Below the pieces are notes generated by a model. It ran no database searches. It was not told the origin of the DNA and saw only the letters and a program-made list of their open reading frames with translations. This document shows, one piece after another, positions 50,835-59,918 of a stretch of 64,000 bases of DNA. The position numbers were made by a program, and so were the translations under genes. Origin of the DNA: Bacillota bacterium (GTDB lineage: Bacteria; Bacillota; Clostridia; Acetivibrionales; DTU013); NCBI GenBank assembly GCA_023412915.1, contig JAEZRE010000015.1, positions 1 through 64,000 on the forward strand, written 5' to 3'. Positions within the stretch are counted from its first letter, which is position 1. The number at the start of each line of letters is the position of its first letter.

Positions 50835-51551
50835 TTACCGGCCACCAGCCTGAAATCGGCTTATTGCCTCGGCTATGACCAGATCTTCCCTTGTCGTTAT
50901 CTTTATATTGAAATAATTGCACATTACCAGTCTCACTTTATAGCCGGCTCTCTCCGCAAGCACGGCGTCATCGGTCCCTTCGAAGCCTTCCTCCTCCGCT
51001 CTCCGGTGGCCTTCCATTATCAGTCCGTACCGGAACGCCTGCGGCGTCTGTATATACCACAATTTGTTCCTTTCGACCGTTTCAGTAACAAAATTCTCTG
51101 CGTCGGAACGCTTGACAGTATCCTTGGCGGGTACGGCAGCGACTGCCGCGCCATACTTTACGGCCGCCTCCGCGCATTCTCCTATGACATTCCCGTCGAT
51201 AAACGGCCTTGCTCCGTCGTGGATCAAAACGATTCCGCAATCGGCCGATACATGTTTCAGCCCGTTGTAAACCGACTGCTGCCTGGTCAGCCCGCCCGGC
51301 ACGATTTCCTTTACCTTGCCAAAGCCGAACTTATCTGTGATATTCTTTCTGCAATACTCTATCTCGTCTTCGTGCGAAACAATTATTATTTCATCGATCA
51401 AATCGCTGTCTTCGAAATTTTTCAGTGTCAACGCCAGTATCGGCTGCCCCTGAAGCTCCACATAAAGCTTGTTGGTATCAAGCCCCATACGGGTTCCATT
51501 CCCTGCAGCAGCGACAACAACGCTCACCTTTCCCCAATCTTTCCCATACAT
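50835..51551 (-). CDS. ispD: 2-C-methyl-D-erythritol 4-phosphate cytidylyltransferase
   Basis: IspD couples CTP to MEP in isoprenoid synthesis. About 238 residues with the nucleotide-binding VVVAAAGNGTRMG, PGGLTRQQSVYNGL, the catalytic VLIHDGARPFI, and QTPQAFRYGLI with the TDDA motif in EGTDDAVLAERAG, ending NIKITTREDLVIAEAI. The ATG at 51551 is preferred: GGAGG lies 11 bp upstream of it, whereas the frame's earlier TTG overlaps that site. yacL is upstream on the same strand across a terminator. Confidence 0.95.
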   Translation of the reverse strand: MYGKDWGKVSVVVAAAGNGTRMGLDTNKLYVELQGQPILALTLKNFEDSDLIDEIIIVSHEDEIEYCRKNITDKFGFGKVKEIVPGGLTRQQSVYNGLKHVSADCGIVLIHDGARPFIDGNVIGECAEAAVKYGAAVAAVPAKDTVKRSDAENFVTETVERNKLWYIQTPQAFRYGLIMEGHRRAEEEGFEGTDDAVLAERAGYKVRLVMCNYFNIKITTREDLVIAEAISRFQAGGR

Positions 51552-51625
51552 ACGGTCGTATTCCTCCAAAAGTCTGTTTTGACGGCAGCATTAGGCCGGC
51601 CTTGCGACAGTGCCGTTAGCCATAT

Positions 51626-51652
51626 AAAAAAACGGGGTCTTTGGCCCCGTTT
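51626..51652 (-). terminator. Terminator after yacL
   Basis: AAACGGGG (51630-51637) pairs with CCCCGTTT (51645-51652) across 7 bases. On the minus strand a run of seven T follows. It separates yacL from ispD. Confidence 0.9.
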
Positions 51653-51704
51653 ACTACCCTGTTTTATTTTAACCTGTCCAGAATGTCAATGCAACCGATG
51701 GCAT

Positions 51705-52781
51705 TCATATTACCCGTTCTATGGTATACTTTGGCTTTGCGAATATCATCCGGCCGGCTGCCGTCTGAAGGATACTTGTTACGGTGACGTTAAGGCTTTC
51801 GCCGATATGCCTCCTGCCTCCGTCTATAACGATCATCGTGCCGTCTTCCAGGTAGCCGACTCCCTGCCCGTTTTCCTTGCCGTCCTTTATAACCTGAACT
51901 GTCATTTCCTCGCCGGGAAGCGCAATGGGTTTCAGCGCGTTTGCCAGTTCATTTATGTTCAAAACGGGCACTCCCTGAAAATTCGCGACCTTGCTGAGGT
52001 TGAAATCTATAGTGAGAACCTTGCCGCCAAGCTTCTGTGCCAATTTCAAAAGAGCGCTGTCCACTTCGGCATCCGTAGCCACCTCGGTGTTTTCTGTCCT
52101 CACCGGATAATTCAGATCCTTCTGGATCATATTCAATACGTCGAGTCCGCGCCTGCCCCGGTTGCGTTTTATGGAATCCTGCGAATCCGCGATATGCCTT
52201 AGTTCTTCAAGCACAAAGCCGGGAACCACAAGCTCGCCTTCGATAAAGCCGCTCCTTATGATGTCTACTATCCTTCCGTCGATAATGACACTCGTATCCA
52301 GCACCTTTGGAGCAGCACGGCCTTCCGCCTGCTTCGGCTGCGACGCTTTCCCCTTCATCGATTCATAAAAGTTTTCATTTCTTTTGCCCGCGGCTACAGC
52401 AACTCCGAGACAGCTGAAAAGTATATTAGCTACTATCGATACGGGTGTGCCTATAATTTCGATGTCCTTTATCGGGATGGTTACGAGGTTTGCAATGACA
52501 AGGCCCACTATCAGGCCGATCGAACTGAGCACCAGCTCATAGAGGGTAAGCTTCTGTACAAAGGATTCCAATTTATCGAGAGCTTCCATAACGATTTCAA
52601 TGAGCTTGTTACCTGTCGTATAGAAAATGAATGCAAGGGCAAGTGCAACTACTATGTACGCCAGCGTTTTAAGCTCCGGCGTCAGGCTGGTCAGATTGTA
52701 TATGAAAAATGTTCTGGTAAGTGTTATTCCTGTAATACCGCCAACTGCTGCAAACGAGAATTTGATAATGTTGTTGAGCAT
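51705..52781 (-). CDS. yacL: PIN-TRAM membrane protein, YacL type
   Basis: 358 residues: four N-terminal membrane helices (about 8-28, 36-56, 80-105 and 110-130) and a PIN nuclease-like domain. The PIN domain begins KVLDTSVIIDGRIVDII, continues VVPGFVLEELRHIADS and contains the acidic TDAEVDSALLKLA and LTIDFNLSKVA. A C-terminal TRAM domain follows. The PIN acidic residues are present, so RNase activity is possible, but the physiological role is unknown. The carD-yacL-ispD order is widely conserved in Firmicutes. Confidence 0.93.
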   Translation of the reverse strand: MLNNIIKFSFAAVGGITGITLTRTFFIYNLTSLTPELKTLAYIVVALALAFIFYTTGNKLIEIVMEALDKLESFVQKLTLYELVLSSIGLIVGLVIANLVTIPIKDIEIIGTPVSIVANILFSCLGVAVAAGKRNENFYESMKGKASQPKQAEGRAAPKVLDTSVIIDGRIVDIIRSGFIEGELVVPGFVLEELRHIADSQDSIKRNRGRRGLDVLNMIQKDLNYPVRTENTEVATDAEVDSALLKLAQKLGGKVLTIDFNLSKVANFQGVPVLNINELANALKPIALPGEEMTVQVIKDGKENGQGVGYLEDGTMIVIDGGRRHIGESLNVTVTSILQTAAGRMIFAKPKYTIERVI

Positions 52782-52827
52782 TCTGCAACTCCCCGATAAA
52801 TTATTCTGTATTCAGGTCGGTCAAATG

Positions 52828-53307
52828 CTAAATACTGAGAAAATCATTAATAACTGTTTCTACTTCAATCTGATCGCTGTCTTCCGCAAGTACGAGCTCG
52901 CTCACCAATATCTGCCTGGCGCTGTTCAGCATCTTCCGCTCTCCCGTCGAAAGTCCTTTTTCTCTTTCCCTTTTCATCAGAATCCTGACAACATCGGCCA
53001 CTTCATATATATTCCCGCTTTTTATTTTTGTCATATTTTCACGGTACCGTTTGTTCCAATTGTTAGTGACGTTTATGCTATGATCCTGGAGGATCTCATA
53101 TACCTTGTCCACGTCGCGGCTGCCGATAACTTCGCGTATACCGATACCCTCGACATTATGAGTCGGTATCATCACCTTCATATCCCCGACAGGCATTTTC
53201 ATTACGTAATAATCCTGCTTGTAACCAAGTATCTCTCTTTCCTCGATGGATTCTATCACGCCCGCGCCATGCATAGGGTAAACGATCTTGTCACCAACAT
53301 TAAACAT
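52828..53307 (-). CDS. carD: CarD-family transcriptional regulator
   Basis: 159 residues. CarD/CdnL proteins bind the RNA polymerase beta subunit and stabilise open complexes at rRNA and other promoters. The N-terminal RID Tudor-like domain reads FNVGDKIVYPMHGAGVIESI. The C-terminal helical domain includes NWNKRYRENMTKIKSGNIYE and the family tail LSTGERKMLNSARQILVSEL. GGAGG precedes the ATG by 8 bp. A consensus promoter with a leader of about 190 nt drives carD and probably yacL. Confidence 0.95.
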   Translation of the reverse strand: MFNVGDKIVYPMHGAGVIESIEEREILGYKQDYYVMKMPVGDMKVMIPTHNVEGIGIREVIGSRDVDKVYEILQDHSINVTNNWNKRYRENMTKIKSGNIYEVADVVRILMKREREKGLSTGERKMLNSARQILVSELVLAEDSDQIEVETVINDFLSI

Positions 53308-53503
53308 AGTATAAATCCTCCAAACGAACCGAAAAAAGTATGCATTTCACTAAATGTGATTTTTCTTTTGTCAGATATCGTTCGGCGAATGGTTCGGCCT
53401 GTCTTTCGTCAGGAACGATTAAATGGGAAAATGAACTGAGGTAAAACTTACAAATAATAAAAGTAAAGGAATTTTCTGATAATCTTTCACCGTTTACTAA
53501 TTA

Positions 53504-53532
53504 AGTATACTACAATTTGGTTATCGTGTCAA
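53504..53532 (-). promoter_or_regulatory. Sigma-A-type promoter of carD
   Basis: On the minus strand TTGACA (53527-53532) and TATACT (53504-53509) are separated by 17 bp. The predicted 5' leader is about 190 nt, with no recognised structure. Confidence 0.85.
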
Positions 53533-53632
53533 ATTGCATGGGGTTCGGCGAGATACCCTGAAATGGGGCTTTGAGGGGTTTGAAGACCTCCGGAATCTTA
53601 GGGCGGCGTTGGAGACAGTATAAATATGTATT

Positions 53633-54541
53633 TCAAGAATACATACGAAGCATGGCCTGCGCTTCATCACGCAGTCTTTCACGAACATGTCCGGGCTCCA
53701 GTACCTCCACTGACTTCCCGAAGCTCATAAGAAACTGATAAAGCCATGGATCGTCCGGATACCGGGTTTGCACAAGGATATGATCTTCCATGTACATAAT
53801 ATCCTTATCAGAAAAATAATCTTCCAGCCTTCCGATTGCACTCAGGCTGAACCTGAGCTTTATATCGGTCAGTTTATCTCTCAAACTTGCAAACGGTTCT
53901 TCTGATGGAACGTTCCTGGGCTCAAAAAGTGTATCAGTTACCTTGAGCCCTTTTATGCGGAGTACCTTGAAATACCTAAACCCGCGCCTTTCCAGGCAAT
54001 ACCCGTGGACATACCATGCATAATCCTTCATCACCAGTTGATATGGCTCAATCCTGCGGCGGGTGGCATTTCCCTTTTGATCCGTATAATCTATTTCGAT
54101 GAGCGTATGATCCGAGATAGCGTCCAAAATCTGCGAAAGCTGTTCCTGAAGGGCATGCTGGGGCAGCCATGGCATAAAGTCGAAACGGATCTTCTCAGTG
54201 TTCAAAAGAGATTCCTTCCCGCTGACAGCGTTCACTTTCTCCCTGATATCAGCAAAGCCTGCCTGCCTGAACAGTTTTTCCAGACCGCCCAGTAAATCCG
54301 CCAGCAGCTTGAATTCTTCCTTTCTGAGATATGTCTTGTCCAGTGTATACTCGTCCAAAAGCCCGTAACCTCCGGCAGGGCCCATCGCAGCCGTAACGGG
54401 TATGCCTGAAACGCCTAATACGTCAATATCCCTCTGGATGGTTCTGACAGATACAGAAAACCGTTCTGCAAGAGACTTGGCGGTCACGTGCCTTTCATGC
54501 AGCAAAATCATTAATATGCCGATCAAACGCTCCAGCTTCAT
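53633..54541 (-). CDS. WYL-domain transcriptional regulator
   Basis: 302 residues: an HTH_11 winged helix (about 8-60, RHVTAKSLAERFSVSVRTIQ) and a WYL domain (about 140-220, HTLIEIDYTDQKGNATRRRI; EPYQLVMKDYAWYVHGYCLE), followed by a C-terminal WCX extension. It is typical of YafY-like regulators that control a divergent neighbour. It is divergently placed from the pyridoxamine-oxidase-like gene with a 150-bp gap, so that gene is the likely target. The ligand is unknown. Confidence 0.92.
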   Translation of the reverse strand: MKLERLIGILMILLHERHVTAKSLAERFSVSVRTIQRDIDVLGVSGIPVTAAMGPAGGYGLLDEYTLDKTYLRKEEFKLLADLLGGLEKLFRQAGFADIREKVNAVSGKESLLNTEKIRFDFMPWLPQHALQEQLSQILDAISDHTLIEIDYTDQKGNATRRRIEPYQLVMKDYAWYVHGYCLERRGFRYFKVLRIKGLKVTDTLFEPRNVPSEEPFASLRDKLTDIKLRFSLSAIGRLEDYFSDKDIMYMEDHILVQTRYPDDPWLYQFLMSFGKSVEVLEPGHVRERLRDEAQAMLRMYS

Positions 54542-54694
54542 AGGCTCCTCTGTATCGAATTAATTATTAAGGCCCGGTGTACCAAAAAGTATATATAAAT
54601 TTTTACAAAAAGTAAATATGTATGACATACGGTTGTCGCCAATGCTATGTTAAGCTTTATATATCATAAAGACGGATGTGAAGGAGTTGTTGAA

Positions 54695-55150
54695 ATGAGT
54701 AGTTACGCACAGGAGAAAGAGCGGTTTGAGCGGTTTTTGGACCAGCATATCGTTTGGGTACTGGCAACCGGGGCCGACAGCGACATTTCTGCCAGAAACA
54801 TGTCAATAATGCGCCAGGGATTAAAAATATACTTCCAGACGGATACCAACTTCGAGAAATACAGGCATATAAGCAGGAATCCCAATGTCGCCCTTTGCTG
54901 CTCGAATTACCAGGTAAAAGGATACGCCAGGATACTCGGCCACGCCTCGGAAGAAGCAAACGCGGCACTGATGTCCCTTTACAAAGAAGTCCACCCGGGT
55001 TCATACGAGCGCTATTCAAACAGAGAAACCCAGTGCCTGATAGAGGTCGAACCGCGAACCGTGCAAATATGGGACTATATAGGGAATGAGCCGTACATAA
55101 CAGTAGTGGACATGGTGCAGGAGACTTTTGTCTCCACAAAATACGAATAG
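54695..55150 (+). CDS. Pyridoxamine 5'-phosphate oxidase-fold protein
   Basis: 151 residues with the split-barrel FMN-binding fold: HIVWVLATGADSDISARNMS, KIYFQTDTNFEKYRHISRNP and VALCCSNYQVKGYARILGHA. Such proteins bind FMN, F420 or haem, and many are of unknown substrate. The ATG at 54695 follows AAGGAG by 8 bp. It is divergent from a WYL regulator and followed 11 bp later by a DUF5680-like gene, so the two are probably one inducible unit. Confidence 0.85.
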   Translation: MSSYAQEKERFERFLDQHIVWVLATGADSDISARNMSIMRQGLKIYFQTDTNFEKYRHISRNPNVALCCSNYQVKGYARILGHASEEANAALMSLYKEVHPGSYERYSNRETQCLIEVEPRTVQIWDYIGNEPYITVVDMVQETFVSTKYE

Positions 55151-55161
55151 GAGATAATACT

Positions 55162-55629
55162 ATGGACAATTCGTCGCTTACAAATTTTCTGGTTAATGCA
55201 AAAAAAAATACCTATGCAAATCTGGATAACATACAAAAAACCATAATGCCTGACAGCGGAATAGAGCTTTCATACAAGGAGGGCCAACTGTTTTACCGTG
55301 ACCGTTATTACGGCGGCGAGCCCTTTATTGGAGAGGAAATTGTCTTCCAGGAGGGCACGGCGATATGGGGTATGAATCTCCGGGGCAAGGTTCTGGAGCC
55401 GGCATTGATTCCAATAGGAGAAATTTACTCGTTTGTGAGGGAAGCATTGAAAAGGCAGACGCCCGATACCCCGTTCAGAGGTCCCATGAATTTTCAGATC
55501 GATTCCCTGCGTTATTCGAGTGAAGTATGTGGAGATATCGAGCAATTCACTGGAACGGAAAGGGTATATCATAACGATCGCATAATTTACACGGGTTTTT
55601 ACCACGGCGGGCTTATAGGCCGCAGGTAA
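55162..55629 (+). CDS. DUF5680-like protein
   Basis: 155 residues beginning LTNFLVNAKKNTYANLDN, with LSYKEGQLFYRDRYYGGEPF, EEIVFQEGTAIWGMNLRGKV and a C-terminal IIYTGFYHGGLIGRR. These are the hallmarks I associate with DUF5680, whose function is unknown. It follows the PNPOx-like gene by 11 bp. The predicted product is cytoplasmic, with no membrane segment. Confidence 0.75.
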   Translation: MDNSSLTNFLVNAKKNTYANLDNIQKTIMPDSGIELSYKEGQLFYRDRYYGGEPFIGEEIVFQEGTAIWGMNLRGKVLEPALIPIGEIYSFVREALKRQTPDTPFRGPMNFQIDSLRYSSEVCGDIEQFTGTERVYHNDRIIYTGFYHGGLIGRR

Positions 55630-55913
55630 AATTCCAGGCTTCGGACGGACGTTCGCGCATAATACGAACATGGAAATTCACTTTTTCGTGACGTGAAGCA
55701 AGTCCCCCGAACAAGGCTTTTTTATACGTCAAAACGGCCTTTTAAAGCATTATTTATTATAAATAACAGCATTGACAAGAAGTTGTCCGAACATCTATAA
55801 TTAAAACATGCCAATACATTTTCGACTATTAGGTTCCAAAATATAGTGTACAATCGTTCGCTAAATTTGGTTTTATTTGTATGACTGAATACCAATAATG
55901 ATGGAGAGATGAT

Positions 55914-56330
55914 ATGCATCAGGGGAGTGAAACGATGAAAGATATGCTGATCGACGAATTCCAGTATACGGTACAGGAGTTGCTTTTCAGGAACAAAAGT
56001 ATCATAGATTCCATAACAAAGTACCAGGATTCAAATGCGCGGGTGAACCGTGCGATCGTCAAAGCGGTTACCCAGTGCGGCTGTATCAAGATAGACGCTA
56101 AAAAGCAGGAGATGCCTGAGGACGGAGATTACGACGAAGTACGCAAGGCGATGAGTACCCATGTCAGCGGCGAGCTGTGCGAAAGCTGCAGGGATCAGAT
56201 AGAAAAGGAACTGGGAAAGAACCTCTATTACATCGCATCAATCTGCAATACGCTCGACCTGAACCTCTACGATGTAATCATCAAGGAGCAGGAGCGGGTA
56301 AAAATGCTGGGGCAGTACAACCTGGAATAG
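55914..56330 (+). CDS. Conserved hypothetical protein, possibly MazG-like
   Basis: 138 residues from the ATG at 55914 (GGAGAG upstream) or 131 from 55935 (AGGGGAG upstream); both starts are credible. Conserved-looking parts are YTVQELLFRNKSIIDSITKY, AVTQCGCIKI and the C-terminal ELCESCRDQIEKELGKNLYY, then IASICNTLDLNLYDVIIKEQ. The last helices resemble MazG-type nucleotide pyrophosphohydrolases, but the usual EExxE acidic motif is not clear. Two Cys pairs (CGC and CESC) could bind metal. A terminator follows. Confidence 0.75.
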   Translation: MHQGSETMKDMLIDEFQYTVQELLFRNKSIIDSITKYQDSNARVNRAIVKAVTQCGCIKIDAKKQEMPEDGDYDEVRKAMSTHVSGELCESCRDQIEKELGKNLYYIASICNTLDLNLYDVIIKEQERVKMLGQYNLE

Positions 56331-56357
56331 AGAATTACATGTATTACAACGCAGACA

Positions 56358-56398
56358 AAGGACCATTCACCGGAGCACCGGAATGGTCCTTATTTTTT
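56358..56398 (+). terminator. Terminator after the MazG-like gene
   Basis: AAGGACCATTC (56358-56368) pairs with GAATGGTCCTT (56381-56391) with a CCGG/CCGG inner stem. It is followed by TTTTTT (56393-56398). Confidence 0.9.
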
Positions 56399-56409
56399 GT
56401 TGCATAAGT

Positions 56410-57792
56410 CTAGCCTTCATTGTAATTGAAGATTATCTCGAGCGCCTCCTGTATATTGGAAACGGGGACGATCGAGACTCCCCCGGTGTTTTTTACCTGC
56501 TCGGCGAGCTTTTTGTTGCCCTCGGGTATGATTATGTTCTTGAAACCCAGTCGTACCGCCTCCGAGATCCTCTTGTCGATCTGTCCGACCGCGCGTACTT
56601 CCCCCGTGAGGCCTACTTCGCCAATCAGTACTGTACCGGCGTCTACAGGGATATTCCGGAAGCTTGAAGCGACCGCCGCAGCGATTCCCAGATCACAGGC
56701 GGGTTCGTCCAGCCTTATGCCGCCGACCACGTTGACATAGGCATCGAAATTGTACAATTGAAGTCCGACACGTTTCTCCAGTACGGCCATCAGCATCGTG
56801 AGCCTGTTGTAATCGAGGCCGGTGGCCATCCTTCTGGGCACGCCGAAGTTGGTTGCGCAGACAAGCGACTGTATTTCTATAAGCATCGGCCTCGTGCCTT
56901 CTAGGCTCGAAACAACCACGGAACCCGGCACATTGCCGGGCCTTCCGGAAAGCATCATCTCCGAAGGATTCGATATCTCTGCGAGCCCCGTATCACGCAT
57001 TTCGAATACGCCTATCTCATTTGTCGACCCGAAACGGTTCTTAACAGCTCGCAGTATTCTGAAGCTCAGATGCCTGTCGCCCTCGAAGTACAGCACCGTG
57101 TCGACCATATGCTCGAGAACTCTCGGCCCCGCTATGGCGCCTTCCTTTGTCACGTGGCCTACTATCATTACAGTAATGCCGCTCCCCTTTGCGAGCTTCA
57201 TCAGCGCCGCGGTCACTTCCCTCACCTGGCTGACGCTGCCGGGCGCCGAGGTTATGGCGTCGGTGTACATGGTCTGGATCGAGTCTATTATGACGAGTCC
57301 CGGCTTCTCTTCAGCTATAAGCGCGGAAATGGATTCGTAGTTCGAGGCTGATACGATGAACAAATCGGCACGTTTGACATCGAGTCTGTCCGCCCTCAGT
57401 TTGATCTGACCGGTAGATTCCTCTCCCGATATATAGAGTATTTTATAGCCCGTACGAACAGTATTGCATAACTGCAGCAGCAGCGTTGACTTGCCTATTC
57501 CCGGGTCTCCGCCGACAAGGATCAGCGAGCCCCTCACCACTCCTCCGCCCAGCACCCTGTCAAGCTCTTTCATGCCGGTTAGGCTGCGTTCCTCGTTGCC
57601 CGAGCTGATAGCTCCGAGGCTCACGGGCTTGAGTGCGATATCCTGCCCGGAGGCCGACTTTGCAGTATTCTCCTGCCGTTCCTCGACAAATGTGTTCCAC
57701 TGCATGCAAGCCGGGCATTTGCCGAGCCATCCCGACGATTCGTACCCGCATTCCTGACATATGAAAACCGTTTTACTTTTAGGCTTGGGCAT
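56410..57792 (-). CDS. radA: DNA repair protein RadA/Sms
   Basis: RadA is a RecA-like helicase aiding recombination and repair. The 460 residues have an N-terminal C4 zinc finger (CQECGYESSGWLGKCPACMQ), Walker A GGDPGIGKSTLLLQL, the KNRFG motif (AVKNRFGSTNEIGVFEM) and a C-terminal Lon-like domain (DYNRLTMLMAVLEKRVGLQL; LIGEVGLTGEVRAVGQIDKR). It starts 8 bp after the GH15 gene on the same strand. clpC usually lies directly upstream, and disA downstream; here neither is adjacent. Confidence 0.97.
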   Translation of the reverse strand: MPKPKSKTVFICQECGYESSGWLGKCPACMQWNTFVEERQENTAKSASGQDIALKPVSLGAISSGNEERSLTGMKELDRVLGGGVVRGSLILVGGDPGIGKSTLLLQLCNTVRTGYKILYISGEESTGQIKLRADRLDVKRADLFIVSASNYESISALIAEEKPGLVIIDSIQTMYTDAITSAPGSVSQVREVTAALMKLAKGSGITVMIVGHVTKEGAIAGPRVLEHMVDTVLYFEGDRHLSFRILRAVKNRFGSTNEIGVFEMRDTGLAEISNPSEMMLSGRPGNVPGSVVVSSLEGTRPMLIEIQSLVCATNFGVPRRMATGLDYNRLTMLMAVLEKRVGLQLYNFDAYVNVVGGIRLDEPACDLGIAAAVASSFRNIPVDAGTVLIGEVGLTGEVRAVGQIDKRISEAVRLGFKNIIIPEGNKKLAEQVKNTGGVSIVPVSNIQEALEIIFNYNEG

Positions 57793-57800
57793 AAATCCTC

Positions 57801-59819
57801 CTATAACTCTCCTGCCTTGACCAATCCGTCAAGCACAAGCACAAACATGGCATGCGACCATGTAAGCGGTATGACCCAGGCAGGTCTTCCGGTTTCCCTT
57901 CCGATCTGCTCCGGAAGAAACCCCTGCACGGTTGCGCCCTTTACGGCCCACTCCAGGTATTCTCTGGCTTTGGCGCAGGACCCCGTTTCGATATGATAAA
58001 GCGCCGCCCATAGAGTAGTCAGTATCCATGGGTTGCCGCCTATATAGCCGTCATATTCATAACGCATCAGCCCGCCGGTTTTTTCAACAGTGAGCTGCCT
58101 TTCCACGGCTTCGGCCGTCGACGTCATATGCGGGTCGTCAGGAGCGTATATGCCGAAGGGTACGGAAAGTCCCAAAAGGCTGACGTCTATGATGCCATCC
58201 AGGAGTGAGTAATCTCTCGTGATGCCAAGCTCGTTCAATTTGAGCCAGGTCTTGGCGTCCGTATGTTCTTCACCCCAACCGTTGAGCTTGACCCTGACGC
58301 TTCTGACGAACCTGTTCCATTCCGGCTTCCAGAAGTTCTTCATTATTGCGCCGCGCAGTTTTAAGGCCGATTCCCGCCAGCTAGCCGAGAGCACGGAGGC
58401 TTCGCCAAGCAAGTCCGCTATTTCTGCGCCCGCCTCTATCCCGGCGCAAACCGCTGCGCTGGAATAAGCGTGCTCTCCAAGGCGTTCTTCCCAGAGATCG
58501 AAGCTCAGCCAGGGCAGTCCGGTCTCGGCATCCATATAGCCCAGCAGGAATTCCACGCCTTTTTTGACCGCTGGCCACATATCTCTGAGGAACTCCTTTT
58601 TCCCGGCTGCTTTGTAATGCTGCAGGATGCCCCATATCACCGAGCCTCCCTCGTCTATCTGAAGCCCCCACGAGGGCGCCAGATTGCCATCCGTATAATA
58701 ACGCTGCTGCCAGCCGCCGTTTTCGTCCTGTACTGTCGCAGCCCAGCGGTAGAATGCTTCCGCCTCATCGGAAAGCCCGCATTTGTCGAGCGCTCCGGTT
58801 ATAAACGCCGCATCCCTTCCCCAGCAGTACGCATAACGGCCGCAGCGCGTGAAGCTCTCGTCGATCTCGGGGGCTGCAAGCAGCGCGCCTGTCCTCTTGT
58901 TTCTCATCAAAGCGAAAACAAGCAGTGAACGCCTGTATAATTCGTCTATTTCAGTTTTTCCGGTAATGATCTGCCTTGCGCTTTTTACATAGTTCGTCCA
59001 GTAGGACTCCGTAGCTTTCAGATCACTCGGCGGATCCGAATTCAAAGTTGTGTGCATCAGCTTTTTCAAGCCCTTCAAGTCGTGCGCGAAGCATATGCGC
59101 AACGCAAAACCCGCTTTCCCGCCGGCTTCCAGCTTCTGAAGCTTCCAGGAAAGAGCGCCGTCCTTCATCATTCCTATGGTATCGTTGCCCTGAAGAGTCC
59201 CCTGCCGCGCATTTTCCAGCGAATTGCCTCCAAGCTGGTATTGTGCCGGCTGCGCAGGTGAAGTAAGTCCATAATAGTATCCGTGTCTGTAATGTATCAG
59301 CGCGGGCGGATCCTGCCCGAACATGATACCGGCCGTATCGGATACGGCGGAGATGGCGGCCGAATATGCCGCGAAGCCTATGGTAAGGGGTGAAGCGCAC
59401 GAATTTTCGATCTCGTAGTATCTCGTAAAAACATCCGCTGCCGGCTGCGCGAAATCAGACTGGCGAATTTTCAGTCCCGCGTTTTCATTGAAGTATTCGG
59501 TTACCGCGATATTGGTATCCTGGACATAATACTGTATGATATGCCACTTGGAGGAATTCGGAGCTGGGATCGTCTTCTGACCTTCCGCTTCGAAAGTGGG
59601 ACAAGGTCCCTGTCCCTCCGTCCCATTAGCGTCCTCACCGCAAAGCCACGAAGCGCCATGCCAGAGTTCCGGGCAGACGACCCCGGTGAGGAATCTGTCT
59701 ATGTGTTGCTGAAAGTCGATATCAGGCCAGTAAAGTCTGACCAATTCGCCATTTTCGTCAATACAGGCAAGCATGCCGGAATTCCCGGCGATCAATTTAT
59801 TAAAATATGGTTTTGCCAT
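57801..59819 (-). CDS. GH15-family glucoamylase-like protein
   Basis: 672 residues: an N-terminal super-beta-sandwich (about 1-270) and an alpha/alpha-barrel catalytic domain. The barrel contains RCGRYAYCWGRDAAFITGAL, GGWQQRYYTDGNLAPSWGLQ, IDEGGSVIWGILQHY (probable acid Glu region) and SFDLWEERLGEHAYSSAAVC (second Glu region), ending GFLPEQIGRETGRPAWVIPL. Such enzymes release glucose from alpha-glucans or act as dextranases or trehalases. There is no signal peptide, so it is cytoplasmic and could act on stored glycogen. It is divergent from a glycosyltransferase gene and runs into radA with an 8-bp gap. Confidence 0.92.
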   Translation of the reverse strand: MAKPYFNKLIAGNSGMLACIDENGELVRLYWPDIDFQQHIDRFLTGVVCPELWHGASWLCGEDANGTEGQGPCPTFEAEGQKTIPAPNSSKWHIIQYYVQDTNIAVTEYFNENAGLKIRQSDFAQPAADVFTRYYEIENSCASPLTIGFAAYSAAISAVSDTAGIMFGQDPPALIHYRHGYYYGLTSPAQPAQYQLGGNSLENARQGTLQGNDTIGMMKDGALSWKLQKLEAGGKAGFALRICFAHDLKGLKKLMHTTLNSDPPSDLKATESYWTNYVKSARQIITGKTEIDELYRRSLLVFALMRNKRTGALLAAPEIDESFTRCGRYAYCWGRDAAFITGALDKCGLSDEAEAFYRWAATVQDENGGWQQRYYTDGNLAPSWGLQIDEGGSVIWGILQHYKAAGKKEFLRDMWPAVKKGVEFLLGYMDAETGLPWLSFDLWEERLGEHAYSSAAVCAGIEAGAEIADLLGEASVLSASWRESALKLRGAIMKNFWKPEWNRFVRSVRVKLNGWGEEHTDAKTWLKLNELGITRDYSLLDGIIDVSLLGLSVPFGIYAPDDPHMTSTAEAVERQLTVEKTGGLMRYEYDGYIGGNPWILTTLWAALYHIETGSCAKAREYLEWAVKGATVQGFLPEQIGRETGRPAWVIPLTWSHAMFVLVLDGLVKAGEL

Positions 59820-59918
59820 ATATTTCCTCCAGTTACAACTGCCTCTACTATTTTAACATAATGTATGAAATGCCTTCAATGGTGCAAAATAATATGGAAT
59901 GCTTTTAGGAGGTTCTTC

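Noticed and set aside
51006..52202. 398-codon plus-strand frame opposite ispD and yacL
   Set aside because: Covers two genuine minus-strand genes and the terminator between them, and has no ribosome site.
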